A DNA stretch of 64,000 bases from Micromonospora chalcea (GCF_002926165.1 NZ_MAGP01000165.1:62001-126000), one strand, 5' to 3'. Positions 16,518 to 26,900 are shown, numbered from the stretch's first letter. Made by a program: numbers and translations. The notes: a model not told the origin generated them from the sequence alone.

Positions 16518-17995
16518 GCACCGCCACCCCGCCCCGTACCGCGCGCGGGTCGGTTCCGCTCGCCGCGGTGTCGCCCGGCGGGAACCGCCTCCGCCCGGTG
16601 CGGGTACGGCCGGAGGGCTGGTCGTGGCGGCTGCCGACGGCATGGCCGCTGATCGCGGTCTTCCTGCTGTACCCGCTGTGGTGGGTGCTCGGCGTGTCGA
16701 GCTTCGTGTTCGTCATCTTCGCGGTGCCGATGGTGGCGCAGATGCGCAAACGCGGCCCGGTCCGGGTGCCGCCCGGCTTCGGGATCTGGATGGTCCTGCT
16801 GCTCTGGGTGTTCCTGTCCGTGCTCACCCTCGACCTCACCGCGCCGAACACGCTGCCGCCCGGCGGCAGCGGCAAGTACATCGGCTGGGGCATCCGGCTC
16901 GCCAACTACGTCGCGATGACAGTGACCATGCTCTACGTCTACAACCTGCGCGAGCGGGAGCTGTCCCAGCGCCGGATGGTCCGGCTGTTCGGGTTCATGG
17001 GCGTGGTCGTGGTGCTCGGCGGCTGGATCGGCTCGCTCTTCCCGAACCTCAGGTTCGTCGCGCCGCTGCGGTTCGTCCTGCCGCAGTCGATCGCCGGCCA
17101 CCCGTACGTCACCTCGCTCATGGAGATCAAGTTCGCCCAGGTGCAGCAGGTGATCGAGGGGGAGGCCAGCTCGCCCCGCCCGTCCGCGCCGTTCACCTAC
17201 ACGAACTCGTGGGGCCAGAACACCGCGATCCTGCTGGTCTGGCTGATCGTCGGCTGGGTGGTGCTGGGCAAGCCGCTGCGCCGCACCGCCGGCGTGGCCA
17301 TCGCGCTGGCGGCGATCTTCCCGATCGTCTACTCCCTCAACCGCGGCCTCTGGATCGGCCTCGGCATCGCCGCCGCGTACGTGGCGCTGCGGCTCGCGCT
17401 GCGCGGCCGGATGGTGGTGCTCGGCGGGCTCGCCCTGGCGGTCGGACTGATCGGCGTGCTGATCGTCGCGACCCCGCTCGGCCGCACCTTCGACGAACGC
17501 CTGCAGAACGGGCACAGCGACGACATCCGCACCACCCTGTCGCAGGGCGCGGTCCGGGCGGCCAACCAGTCGCCGATCCTCGGCTACGGCGGCAACCGGG
17601 CGCTGATCGGCAGCAACCGGTCGATCGCCATCGGCAAGTCCGAGGACTGCAAGCAGTGCGGCAACCGGGAGCTGGGCAGCAACGGCCAGGTCTGGGCGCT
17701 GCTCGTCGGGCAGGGCTGGGTCGGCGCGATCTGCTACAACGCGTTCTTCATCTACTGCATCTGGCGCTACCGGCGCGACCACAGCGCCATCGGGATCGCC
17801 GGCACGCTCGTGCTCATCCTCATGCTCTTCTTCCAGTTCACCTACGGTGCGATGGAAGCAACCCTCGCCTACGCCCTGATCACTGTCGCCCTGCTGGCCC
17901 GCAACGACCGGATCCGCCGGTCGCTCGCGCCCGCGCCACCGCAGGGCACGATCGCCGGGCTACGGGCCCGGCTGGAAGCGACCGGTGACCGCTGA
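16514..17995 (+). CDS. O-antigen ligase/polymerase-like membrane protein
   Basis: Integral membrane protein of 493 residues with about 10-12 hydrophobic helices. The layout matches the Wzy/WaaL (O-antigen ligase) superfamily: a large extracytoplasmic loop between helices near two thirds of the length that contains PILGYGGNRALIG and ends before WALLVGQGWVGAICYNAFF. The segment FPIVYSLNRGLWIGLGIAAAYVALR carries the Arg typical of the group. It should polymerise or ligate lipid-linked repeat units at the outer face of the membrane. The start is ATG 16514, overlapping the upstream stop as ATGA. Confidence 0.87.
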   Translation: MSTATPPRTARGSVPLAAVSPGGNRLRPVRVRPEGWSWRLPTAWPLIAVFLLYPLWWVLGVSSFVFVIFAVPMVAQMRKRGPVRVPPGFGIWMVLLLWVFLSVLTLDLTAPNTLPPGGSGKYIGWGIRLANYVAMTVTMLYVYNLRERELSQRRMVRLFGFMGVVVVLGGWIGSLFPNLRFVAPLRFVLPQSIAGHPYVTSLMEIKFAQVQQVIEGEASSPRPSAPFTYTNSWGQNTAILLVWLIVGWVVLGKPLRRTAGVAIALAAIFPIVYSLNRGLWIGLGIAAAYVALRLALRGRMVVLGGLALAVGLIGVLIVATPLGRTFDERLQNGHSDDIRTTLSQGAVRAANQSPILGYGGNRALIGSNRSIAIGKSEDCKQCGNRELGSNGQVWALLVGQGWVGAICYNAFFIYCIWRYRRDHSAIGIAGTLVLILMLFFQFTYGAMEATLAYALITVALLARNDRIRRSLAPAPPQGTIAGLRARLEATGDR

Positions 17996-19200
17996 TGGTG
18001 TTCCGCGTACCCCCGGACGGCGACGGCCGTGCCGCGTACCTCGGTGAACTGGCCGGGCTGATCTGGCCCGCGCCGGCCGAGCCCAGCCTGCGCCGCGGCG
18101 GCGCCGGCTGGGTGGTGGTGCCCTCGGCGGCCCGCCCCCGGCTGCTCGTGCCCACCGGCTCCGGCCGGGCGGCGGCGAGCGCGGTCCGGCACTCCACCGA
18201 GGCCGTCGGCCGCAAGGCCAAGCTGGTCCGGCAGGGCCTCGCCACCGCGTTCCGGCTCGGTCTCGGGCCGCTCGTCTTCCGCGACCGGCTGGTCGTCGAC
18301 GGCGGCGGGCTGGACGCGCACCTGGCCGAGGTGCTGGGTGAGCCGGCGCTGGTCAGCCTGCACATCGGGCCGGCCCGCGCGAACCGCAAGCCGGTGCTGC
18401 AACTGCTCGCCCCGGACGGCCGGGCCCTCGGGTACGCGAAACTCGGCGTCGACCCGCTGACCCGCGCGCTCGTGCACGCGGAGGCGGACGCGCTGCGCCG
18501 CCTCGCCGAGGTGCCGCTCGGCCCGGTGGTCCTGGCCGGGGTACGCCACCACGGCGACTGGCACGGGCACGCGCTGCTCGTGCAGGAGGCGCTGCCGGTG
18601 CGGCTGCCCCGGGCCGCCCCGGCCGCCGCGCAGGCGGCCGAACGCGCGGCCATGGTGGCGGTCGCCGGCTGTCTCGGCGTACGCCGGGAGTCGTGGGCGG
18701 CCAGCGGGCACGCGGCCCGGCTCACCGCCGCGGTGGACGCGCTCGGGCCCCGGCCGGAGGCCGGGCGGCTGCGCGCGGTGCTGAAGTCCGTCGCGGACGC
18801 CGACCCGGTGGTCGCCTTCGGCGCGTGGCACGGGGACTGGAACGGCGGCAACAGCGCGGTGCTCGCCGACGGCCGGGTGCTGGTCTGGGACTGGGAGCGG
18901 TTCGAGGCGGACGTGCCGGCCGGGTACGACGCGCTGCACCTGGCGGTGCAGGGCGCGATGAGCCACGACGGGGTGGAACCGGTCGAGGCCGCGCGTGCGC
19001 TGATCGCCGGCGCCGGGGCAACCCTGGCACCGTTCGACCAGACCGGTGGGGGCGCCGATCTGGTCGCCGTGCTCTACCTGGTGGAGCTGGCTGCGCGCTA
19101 CCTGCGCGACCGGCAGGCGGAGGCGGGTGCGCGACTGGGGCACGTCGACACCTGGCTGCTGCCCGCCGTGGAGGAACACCTGGCCCGCCGGGCCCGGTGA
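17995..19200 (+). CDS. APH-fold phosphotransferase-like protein
   Basis: Protein of 401 residues with an aminoglycoside-phosphotransferase/choline-kinase fold in its second half. The catalytic loop is AWHGDWNGGN (His279, Asp281 and Asn286) and the metal-binding Asp is in VWDWERF (Asp299). The N-terminal 150 residues are less conserved and only partly kinase-like, with no clear Gly-rich loop or Lys, so ATP binding is uncertain. It is coupled to the ligase gene (stop and start share one base). In this setting it may phosphorylate a sugar or a membrane intermediate rather than an antibiotic. Substrate unknown. Confidence 0.75.
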   Translation: MVFRVPPDGDGRAAYLGELAGLIWPAPAEPSLRRGGAGWVVVPSAARPRLLVPTGSGRAAASAVRHSTEAVGRKAKLVRQGLATAFRLGLGPLVFRDRLVVDGGGLDAHLAEVLGEPALVSLHIGPARANRKPVLQLLAPDGRALGYAKLGVDPLTRALVHAEADALRRLAEVPLGPVVLAGVRHHGDWHGHALLVQEALPVRLPRAAPAAAQAAERAAMVAVAGCLGVRRESWAASGHAARLTAAVDALGPRPEAGRLRAVLKSVADADPVVAFGAWHGDWNGGNSAVLADGRVLVWDWERFEADVPAGYDALHLAVQGAMSHDGVEPVEAARALIAGAGATLAPFDQTGGGADLVAVLYLVELAARYLRDRQAEAGARLGHVDTWLLPAVEEHLARRAR

Positions 19201-19217
19201 GAGTGAGGAGTGGGGAC

Positions 19218-20081
19218 GTGACGGTGGCCAGGGAGCAGGCGCTCCGCGCGGTGAAGTCGGTGAGCCGGACGGTCGGTCGGTTGACCGCCGGCTCACGGAT
19301 GGTGCCGGGATTCCTGATCGTGGGGGCGCAGCGCTGCGGCACCACCTCGCTTTTCAAGACGCTCTCGCAGCACCCCGGCGTGCTGCCGCCCGCGTACCAC
19401 AAGGGCGTGCACTACTTCGACATGGACTACCACCGGGGGATGAACTGGTACCTCGGGCACTTCCCCACCACGGCCAAGGCCGAGGCGGTCAAGGCCCAGA
19501 TCGGGGTACGCGGGATCACCGGCGAGTCCAGCCCGTACTACATGTTCCACCCGCTGGCCGGGCAGCGCATCGCCAAGGACCTGCCCTCGGTGAAGCTGCT
19601 GGTGCTGCTGCGTGACCCGGTGGAGCGGGCGTACTCGGCGCACTCGCACGAGCTGGCGCGGGGCTACGAGACCGAGTCTGACTTCGAGCGGGCGCTGGCG
19701 CTGGAGGAGCAGCGGACCGCGGGCGAGCGGGAGCGGATGATCCGCTCGGCCGCGTACGCGAGCGAGCACCTGCAGCACAACGCGTACCTGGCCCGGGGCC
19801 GCTACATCGAGCAGCTGGAGCGGCTGGAGGCGCTCGTCGGGCGGGAGCGGATGCACGTCATCGACAGCGACGACTTCTTCGCCGACCCGCGCCCGTCCTT
19901 CGACGCGGTCTGCGACTTCCTCGGGCTGCCCCGCTGGGCGGACATCGCGTTCGGCAAGCACAACTCGCGGTCCCGTTCGCCCATGTCGGCGGAGCTGCGG
20001 GCCCGGCTGGAGGACCACTTCGCCCCGTACGACGAGCGGCTGGCGGCGTGGTGGGGACGCGTGCCGTCGTGGCGGCGGTGA
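19218..20081 (+). CDS. sulfotransferase domain protein
   Basis: Sulfotransferase of 287 residues starting at GTG 19218, with AGGAG seven bases upstream; GTG 19203 is possible but poorly placed. The PAPS loop is LIVGAQRCGTTSLFKTL (about 33-49) and the 3'-phosphate strand is VKLLVLLRDPVERAYSAHSHE, both typical of heparan-sulfate-N-sulfotransferase-like bacterial enzymes. HYFDMDYHRGMNWYLGHFP matches the substrate-side segment of that group. It should sulfate a hydroxyl or amino group of a sugar. It lies in the rightward polysaccharide operon between the APH-fold protein and the flippase. Confidence 0.92.
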   Translation: MTVAREQALRAVKSVSRTVGRLTAGSRMVPGFLIVGAQRCGTTSLFKTLSQHPGVLPPAYHKGVHYFDMDYHRGMNWYLGHFPTTAKAEAVKAQIGVRGITGESSPYYMFHPLAGQRIAKDLPSVKLLVLLRDPVERAYSAHSHELARGYETESDFERALALEEQRTAGERERMIRSAAYASEHLQHNAYLARGRYIEQLERLEALVGRERMHVIDSDDFFADPRPSFDAVCDFLGLPRWADIAFGKHNSRSRSPMSAELRARLEDHFAPYDERLAAWWGRVPSWRR

Positions 20082-21661
20082 CCCGGCCGGACGCCGGCGG
20101 CACCCCGACGCTCACCGCACCGCCGCCCGGGCCGGGCGCGGGGCTCGGCGGCGCGGCCCGGCAGGGCTTCGCGAACCTGGTCGGTGTCGGCCTGGCCGCG
20201 GTGGCCGGGTTCGGGCTCAACATCGTCATCGCCCGGGGCTGGTCCGTCCGCGAGGCCGGCATGTTCTTCGCGGCCACCAGCGCGTTCATGATCGCCGCGT
20301 CGGCGGCCCGGCTCGGCACCGACGTCGGCACCGTCTACTTCGTCAGCCGCCAGCGCACGCTGGACCGCCGCGACCAGATCCGGGGCACGATCCTGGTCGG
20401 GTTGCTGCCGGTGCTCGCGGTCGGCGCGCTGCTCGGCCTCGCCGGCTGGCTGGCCGCGCCGGCGCTGGCCCGGGCCACCATGCCGGAGGCCGGGCCGGAG
20501 GCGGTGACCGCGCTGCGTATCCTGCTGGCGTTCGTGCCGCTGGCCGCGCTCAACGACTACGCGCTCGCCGCCTGCCGGGGCTTCGGCCAGATGCGCCCGC
20601 TGCTGACAGTGGAGCGGCTCGGCCGCACGCTGGTGCAGTTCCTGGCCGTGGCGGTGGCCGCCTGGCTCGGGCTGTCCGCCACCGTCGCGCTGCCGCTGGC
20701 CTGGGTGGTGCCGTACCTGCTCGCCGCGGTGGTCGCGCTGTTCTGGCTGAGCCGGCTCGTCGGCCGGGCCGGGCGGCAGGTGACCCGGCCGGTGCCGGCG
20801 CGTGAACTGGCCGGGCCGTTCTGGCGCTTCACCGGGCCACGTGCGGTCAGCAGCCTGGCCGCGATCGTGGTGCAGCGGCTGGACATCGTGCTGCTCAGTG
20901 CGCTGCGCGGGCCGGCCGAGGCGGCCATCTACACGGCGGCGACCCGGTTCCTGGCGCTGGGCCAGCTCTCCAGCGTCGCGCTGTCCAGCTCGGTGCAGCA
21001 CCGGCTGGCCGCCGCGTTCGCCCGCAACGACCGGGCCGAGGCGGGCCAGCTCTACCAGGTCGCCACCGGCTGGCTGGTGATCCTCTCCTGGCCCGCGTAC
21101 CTGATCTTCGCGGCCTTCGCCACGCCGATGCTGGCGCTGTTCGGAGGCGACTACGCCGACGGCCGCCGGGTCGTGGTGCTGCTGGCGCTGACCATGCTGC
21201 TGGCCACCGGCTGCGGCATGGTCGACATGGTGCTCAACATGGCCGGGCGCACCGCGTGGACGTTCTACAACGCGATGACCGGCACCGTGCTCAACGTGGT
21301 CGGCAACCTGCTGCTCATCCCGCGGTTCGGCATCCTCGGCGCGGCCCTGGCCTGGACGATCTCGATCCTGGTCACCAACCTGGTGCCGCTGACCCAGCTC
21401 TGGTGGTCGATGCGGCTGCACCCGTTCGGCGCCGGCACCCGTACCGCGATGGCGCTCGCCGTCGTGGCGCTGGGCCTGCCGCTGGGCGCGGCGAGCCTGC
21501 TCGACGCCACGCCGCCGGTGCTCGCGCTGGTGAGCGCCGTCGGCCTGGCCGCGTACGCGGCGGGTGTCTGGCGCTGGCGGCGCACGCTGAACCTCGACGC
21601 GCTGCGGTCCCTTCGCCGCGGCCGCAACCGCGCCGGGTCGGACCCGGCCGCCCAGTCCTGA
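20078..21661 (+). CDS. polysaccharide flippase (Wzx/MATE-like)
   Basis: Integral membrane protein with about 14 hydrophobic helices, typical of the polysaccharide-transport (MVF/MATE) superfamily. It should flip undecaprenyl-linked repeat units to the outer face. FANLVGVGLAAVAGFGLNIVIARG and the later NVVGNLLLIPRFGILGAALA are characteristic Wzx segments. I place the start at GTG 20078, which overlaps the sulfotransferase stop as GTGA like other junctions in this operon; GTG 20048 or 20051 would add 9-10 residues and a longer overlap. The length with this start is 527 residues. Confidence 0.88.
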   Translation: MTRPDAGGTPTLTAPPPGPGAGLGGAARQGFANLVGVGLAAVAGFGLNIVIARGWSVREAGMFFAATSAFMIAASAARLGTDVGTVYFVSRQRTLDRRDQIRGTILVGLLPVLAVGALLGLAGWLAAPALARATMPEAGPEAVTALRILLAFVPLAALNDYALAACRGFGQMRPLLTVERLGRTLVQFLAVAVAAWLGLSATVALPLAWVVPYLLAAVVALFWLSRLVGRAGRQVTRPVPARELAGPFWRFTGPRAVSSLAAIVVQRLDIVLLSALRGPAEAAIYTAATRFLALGQLSSVALSSSVQHRLAAAFARNDRAEAGQLYQVATGWLVILSWPAYLIFAAFATPMLALFGGDYADGRRVVVLLALTMLLATGCGMVDMVLNMAGRTAWTFYNAMTGTVLNVVGNLLLIPRFGILGAALAWTISILVTNLVPLTQLWWSMRLHPFGAGTRTAMALAVVALGLPLGAASLLDATPPVLALVSAVGLAAYAAGVWRWRRTLNLDALRSLRRGRNRAGSDPAAQS

Positions 21662-21677
21662 CCGATCCTGCGCACCG

Positions 21678-22622
21678 ATGGGACCTTCGATGACCAGCGA
21701 CTCCCCCCTCGCCCCGCACTCCGGGCTGTCCACCGTGAAGGCCGCGAAGCTCGCCGCGGTCGGCCTGCTGGCGGACCGCAAGGAACGCCGCGAGCTGGAA
21801 CGGCCGGTGGAGGCGGGCAACCGCCGCCTCACGCTGAAGGTGGAGCGCCCGATCTTCATCCTGGGGGCCCCGCGTTCCGGCACCACGTTCCTGGGCAGTT
21901 GCGTCGGCGCGCTGCCGGACGTGTCGTACCACTTCGAGCCGCGCCTGACCAAGGCGGTCGCCCGCTGTGTCTACGAGGGAAGCTGGACGCCGCAGCGGGC
22001 GGCCCGCTACTTCCGGGGCTACTACGGCGCGCTGCTCGCCGCGTCCGGGCACGGTGGACTGCGCTTCGCCGAGAAGGACCCGGAGAACTGCTTCATCGTG
22101 CCGTTCCTGACCGAGGTCTTCCCGGACGCGGTCTTCCTGCACGTCTACCGGGACGGCCGGGACGTGGCGGTGTCGCACGCCGAGCAGCCCTGGCTGAACG
22201 CCGCGTCCACCGGCACCGGTCGCAGCGGCCGGGGCGGTACGCCCTGGGGCGCCGCGCCGCGGTTCTGGGTGGAGCCGGAGCGGCGCGACGAGTTCACGCA
22301 GGTCTCCGACCTGGGCCGGTCGGCCTGGATGTGGCGGCGCTTCACCAGCAGCGCGCTCACCCAGCTCGCCGAGCTGCCCGCGGACCGGGTGCGGCACCTG
22401 CGCTACGAGGACGTCGTCACCCGGCCGGCGGAGGCCGCCGAGGTGGTCGCCGACTTCCTGGAGGTACGCGACCCGGCCGGCCGGGCGGCGTTGCACGCCC
22501 GCTTCGCCAAGGCCCGGCCGGGCTCGGTGGGGCGCTGGCGGCAGCGACTGACCGAAAAGGATCTGGCCGATGTGCTGGCGCAGGCCGGACCGCTGCTGGC
22601 CGAGCTCGGCTACCCCGCCTGA
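21678..22622 (+). CDS. sulfotransferase family protein
   Basis: Third sulfotransferase of the locus, 314 residues from ATG 21678 (ATG 21690 would remove four residues). The PAPS-binding loop is ILGAPRSGTTFLGS (about 61-74) and the 3'-phosphate site is FLHVYRDGRDVAVSHAEQ (about 154-171). RHLRYEDVV and the following hydrophobic/acidic helix match the C-terminal part of the PF13469-type family. It differs clearly from the other two sulfotransferases, so each may act at a different sugar position. It follows the flippase by 16 bases and is probably cotranscribed with it. Confidence 0.9.
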   Translation: MGPSMTSDSPLAPHSGLSTVKAAKLAAVGLLADRKERRELERPVEAGNRRLTLKVERPIFILGAPRSGTTFLGSCVGALPDVSYHFEPRLTKAVARCVYEGSWTPQRAARYFRGYYGALLAASGHGGLRFAEKDPENCFIVPFLTEVFPDAVFLHVYRDGRDVAVSHAEQPWLNAASTGTGRSGRGGTPWGAAPRFWVEPERRDEFTQVSDLGRSAWMWRRFTSSALTQLAELPADRVRHLRYEDVVTRPAEAAEVVADFLEVRDPAGRAALHARFAKARPGSVGRWRQRLTEKDLADVLAQAGPLLAELGYPA

Positions 22623-22739
22623 GCGCTCCTCCCCGGGTAGAGTGCCAGGGGTCGCCCGCCCGGCCCGGCGTGCCTCTCCGCTCACGCGGATCCGTCAGGG
22701 CCCCACCGTGGCCGGCGACCGTCCTGGGGAGAGGTTGCG

Positions 22740-23807
22740 GTGGTACGACGGTTACGACTGACGATGGCTGCCGTGCTGGGCCTGGCCTTGCTGGCACCGG
22801 CCGTGACGGCCTGTGAGATCGGCTCCGAACGGTCCGACGAGGGGACCACGGCGGCGCCGCCTCCACCGACCGTGACGCCGCGGACCGCGCCGGTCCGCAC
22901 CACCGGCCGCGGGCCGGAGCCGCCGGAGCAGGGCGCCTGGCTCGGCACCTGGGTCAAGCCGCAGTACCACACCGCCACCGGGCGGGCCGCCGCGTTCGAC
23001 GAGTTCAACCGGGCCGCCGGCGGCACACTCGCCATCGCGCACATGTTCCACGAGTGGAACGAGCCGTTCCCGGGCGCCAGCGAGCGGGCGTTCCAGGCCC
23101 GGGGCAGGCTCCAGATGATCTCCTGGCAGGGCACCGACACCCGCTCCACGGTCAGCGGCATCTACGACACGCTGATCCGGGAACGCGCGCGCGACGTCAA
23201 GGAGTTCGGCGTTCCGGTGCTGCTGCGCTACCGGTGGGAGATGGACCGGCCGAACCTGGCCGCGAGCATGCACTCGCCGGAGGACTACGTCGCCGCGTGG
23301 AAGCACGTCCGCGGCATCTTCACGGAGATGGGCGTCACCAACGCGGCCTGGGTGTGGTGCCCGCACGCGGACGGCTTCGCCGAGCCGCAGCGCCGGGCCG
23401 CCGCCTACTACCCCGGCGACGACCAGGTCGACTGGCTCTGCGCCGACGTCTATCCCAGCCCGGAGTGGAACAGCTTCTCCAACCGCATGGACCACTTCAT
23501 GGCGTTCGCCAAGAAGCACCCGCGGCCGGTCGTCATCGGCGAGTTCGGCCTGACCCAGGACGGGCGTCCGGGCCAGCGTGCCGACTGGATGCGCGAGGTC
23601 GGGCCGTACCTGAAGAAGCACCCGCAGATCAAGGCGGCGGTCTACTTCGCGGCGAAGCAGACGCAGAAGCCGATTTACGACAGCACGTTCGGCGACGACC
23701 CGGAAAGCGAGAAGGTCTTCCGGGAGATGGCGACGGATCCGTACTTCCAGCCGCCGATGCCCGACCTGAGCGTCCCCTCAGGGACACCCTCCGTGTCCGG
23801 CGAGTGA
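22740..23807 (+). CDS. secreted GH26-like glycoside hydrolase lipoprotein
   Basis: Protein of 355 residues from GTG 22740 with a GAGAGG ribosome site upstream. The signal peptide (LRLTMAAVLGLALLAPAVTAC) ends in a lipobox with Cys25, then a Pro/Thr-rich linker to about 60. The catalytic domain matches GH26 (endo-mannanase type): acid/base Glu167 in LRYRWEMDRPN and nucleophile Glu268 in VVIGEFGLTQ, with the aromatic DVYPSPEWNSFSN loop between. It probably cuts or remodels the polymer made by this locus at the cell surface; GH26-like genes are common partners of exopolysaccharide clusters. Last gene of the rightward operon. Confidence 0.88.
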   Translation: MVRRLRLTMAAVLGLALLAPAVTACEIGSERSDEGTTAAPPPPTVTPRTAPVRTTGRGPEPPEQGAWLGTWVKPQYHTATGRAAAFDEFNRAAGGTLAIAHMFHEWNEPFPGASERAFQARGRLQMISWQGTDTRSTVSGIYDTLIRERARDVKEFGVPVLLRYRWEMDRPNLAASMHSPEDYVAAWKHVRGIFTEMGVTNAAWVWCPHADGFAEPQRRAAAYYPGDDQVDWLCADVYPSPEWNSFSNRMDHFMAFAKKHPRPVVIGEFGLTQDGRPGQRADWMREVGPYLKKHPQIKAAVYFAAKQTQKPIYDSTFGDDPESEKVFREMATDPYFQPPMPDLSVPSGTPSVSGE

Positions 23808-23844
23808 TAGTCGCTCGTCTTTTCGTGCGACCCGGGCCGTTTCC

Positions 23845-23861
23845 TCGGCCAAAAAGGCCGA
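23845..23861 (+). terminator. short stem-loop after the polysaccharide operon
   Basis: TCGGCC and GGCCGA pair around an AAAAA loop, nested within CCCGGG repeats at 23831-23836 and 23863-23868 that can also pair. It lies 24-61 bases after the GH26 stop and has no U-run. It is a plausible terminator or mRNA-stabilising hairpin. Confidence 0.45.
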
Positions 23862-23996
23862 TCCCGGGTGGACGCGCGACCGGCGAATGCGAGAAGGTAT
23901 TGCTCTCACGTCTGCGGTCGGTCGAGTGACGCCCCGCCTCAAGTCGGCACCGGCCACGATCGCAGCGCCTCCGACGTATTCCCCCCGGAGTAGCCT

Positions 23997-26900
23997 GTGG
24001 CTTCCTCGATCCTGAGACACCGCTCGGTGTCCGCCTTCGGCGCTGCCGTACTCGGCATCGCCACCCTGTTCACACCGGTGCCGGCGCTCGCCGCGCCGAC
24101 CACCGCGCCCGCGCCCGACCACAGCACGATGGTCGGCGAGGTGCCCTCGGACAAGACGCCGAACATCAACGACGGCAACGTGGTGGCCATCCACGACGCC
24201 GGCAGCAAGGTGATCGTCGGCGGCTCGTTCACCAATGCGCAGAACCGGGGTTCCTCACCCACTCCGGTCGACCGGCGCGGGCTGCTCGCCTTCGACAAGG
24301 CCACCGGCAAGATCGACAATGCGTTCGCGCCGGTGCTGGACAACGACGTCACCGCCATCATCGCCGGCCCGACCCCGGGCACCGTCTACGTGGCCGGCAA
24401 GTTCAACAAGGTCGGCGACAAGAACTTCCGCAAGCTGGCGCTGCTGAACGTCGCCGACGGCACCCCCGTCGAAGGGTTCAAGGGCCCGGCGTTCAACGGC
24501 ACCGTCAGCGACATCGCGCTCGTCGACGGCCACCTGCTCGTCGGCGGCATCTTCACCACCGTCACCGCGACGACCACCCGCAACGGGCTGGCCTCGCTGA
24601 ACCCGACCACCGGCGCGGTGGACGACTACCTCACCGTGGCGCTGACCGAGAACCACAACTGGACCCCGACCAACAACGGGGCCTCGGCCGGAGTCGGCGT
24701 GGAGAAGTTCACCGTCTCGCCGGACGGCAAGCACCTCGTGGTCATCGGCAACTTCAAGAAGGCCGACGGCGTCGTGCACGACCAGATCGTGCGGATCAAC
24801 CTGGGCACCAGCTCGGCCACCGTCGCCGACTGGAACACCGACAGCTACGCCGCGGCCTGCAAGTACACCGCGTTCGACTCGTGGGTGCGCGACGTCCAGT
24901 TCTCCCCGGACAGCAAGTACTTCGTGGTCGTTACCACCGGCGCGTCCTACCCCGGCACGCTCTGTGACTCCGCGGCCCGCTGGGAGACCGACGCCACCGG
25001 CGCCGGCCAGAAGCCGACCTGGACGAACTTCAGCGGCGGCGACACCTTCCTCTCCGTCGGCATCAGCGAGAAGGCCATCTACGTCGGCGGCCACTTCCGC
25101 TGGTCGAACAACCCGCTCGCCCGGGACAAGGCCGGACCGGGCGCACCGCCGCGCGCCAGCATCGCCGCCCTCGACCCGGTCAGCGGCCTGCCGCTGTCCT
25201 GGAACCCGGGCCGCCACCCGCGCGGCTACGGCGTCACCGAGATGCTGGTGACCCCGGAGGGGCTCTGGCTGGGCAGCGACCAGGAGTACATCGGCGACTT
25301 CGACTACCAGCGCAAGCGGCTCGCGTTCTTCCCGCTGGCCGGTGGCAACGCCCCGCACTCGACCAGCACCAAGGGCCTGCCGGGCAACGTCTACCAGGCC
25401 GGTCGCGCGGCGCAGACCGAGGTGCTCTACCGGGTCAACGCCGGCGGTCCGGCCATCCCGGCCACCGACGGCGGGCCGGACTGGGCCGCCGACAGCGAGG
25501 CCTCGCCGAGCCCGTACCACAACACCGGCAACAGCGTGACCACGTACCCGACGAACGCCACGTTCGACGCCACCGTGCCGGCGAGCACGCCGGCCACGCT
25601 GTTCAACTCGGAGCGGTGGGACGAGGCGACCGCGCCGGACATGCAGTGGGACATCCCGGTCGCGGCCGGCACCCGGATCGACGTCCGCATCTACATGGCC
25701 AACCGCTGGTCCGGCACGAGCAAGCCGGGTAACCGCAAGTTCGACGTCAGCGTCGACGGCGTGCTCAAGCTGAACGACTTCGACCCGGTCGCCGCCGCCG
25801 GTGGCACCGACCGCGGCACGATGCAGTCGATCTCCCTGGTCAGCGACGGCGTGGTCGACATCGACTTCGGCCGGGTGGTCCAGAACCCGCTGGTCCACGG
25901 CATCGAGATCGTCAAGACCGCGCCCACCCCGGACGCCTCGGACGTGCTCTACCGGGTCAACGCCGGTGGCGACCAGATGGCCGCGCCGAGCGGGCCGGCC
26001 TGGGCCGCGGACACCGCCGCCGCGCCGAGCACCTACCACAACACCGGCAGCCAGGTGACCAGCTACCCCACCAACGCCGCGCTCGACGCCACCGTGCCGG
26101 CCGGCACGCCGGTCGAGCTGTTCAACTCGGAGCGGTGGGACGAGTCGACCGCGCCGGACATGCAGTGGGACTTCCCGGTTCCGGCCGGCACGCCGGTGCA
26201 GGTGCGCCTCTACCTGGCGAACCGCTACGCCGGCACCGCCACCGCCGGCAAGCGCAAGTTCAACGTCAGCATCGACGGCGTCGTCAAGCTGAGCAACTTC
26301 GACCCGATCACGGCGATCGGCGCCACCAACCGGGGCACCATGCGGGCGTTCCCGGTCACCAGTGACGGCAACATCGACATCGACTTCGGTCGCGTCCTGG
26401 AGAACCCGCTGGTGCAGGCCATCGAGATCGTCAAGCTGCCGCCGGTGCCGCCGTCCACCACGGTGGACAGCATCACCAAGCGGACGTACGACGGCGCGTC
26501 CTCGGTCGGCAACGCGATGTCGGTGCCGAACGGCGACAACACCGGCTGGTCGAACATCAAGGGCGCGTTCTGGGTCGGCGGTGACCTGTTCTACGGCGTC
26601 GGCGGCGACCTCTACAAGCGCTCGTTCGACGGCACCGAGTTCGGCACCGCGAAGAAGCTGGACCCGTACCACGACGCGAAGTGGGACCTGGTCGTCACCG
26701 GCTCCGCGCCGGAGGGCTCCACCTACGCCGGCATGACCGGCAACTTCTCCGCCGAACTGCCGAACGTGACCGCGATGTTCTACTCCAAGGGCCGGGTCTA
26801 CTACTCGCTGGCCGGTCAGAGCACGCTGTTCTGGCGCGGGTTCGCGCCGGACACCGGCACCGTCGGCGCCGAGCGCAACACGGTCACCGGCACCACCGGC

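Noticed and set aside
17995..19200. Aminoglycoside resistance gene
   Set aside because: The HGD...N motif is shared by many kinases, and the gene is coupled to polysaccharide genes rather than to resistance or antibiotic genes.
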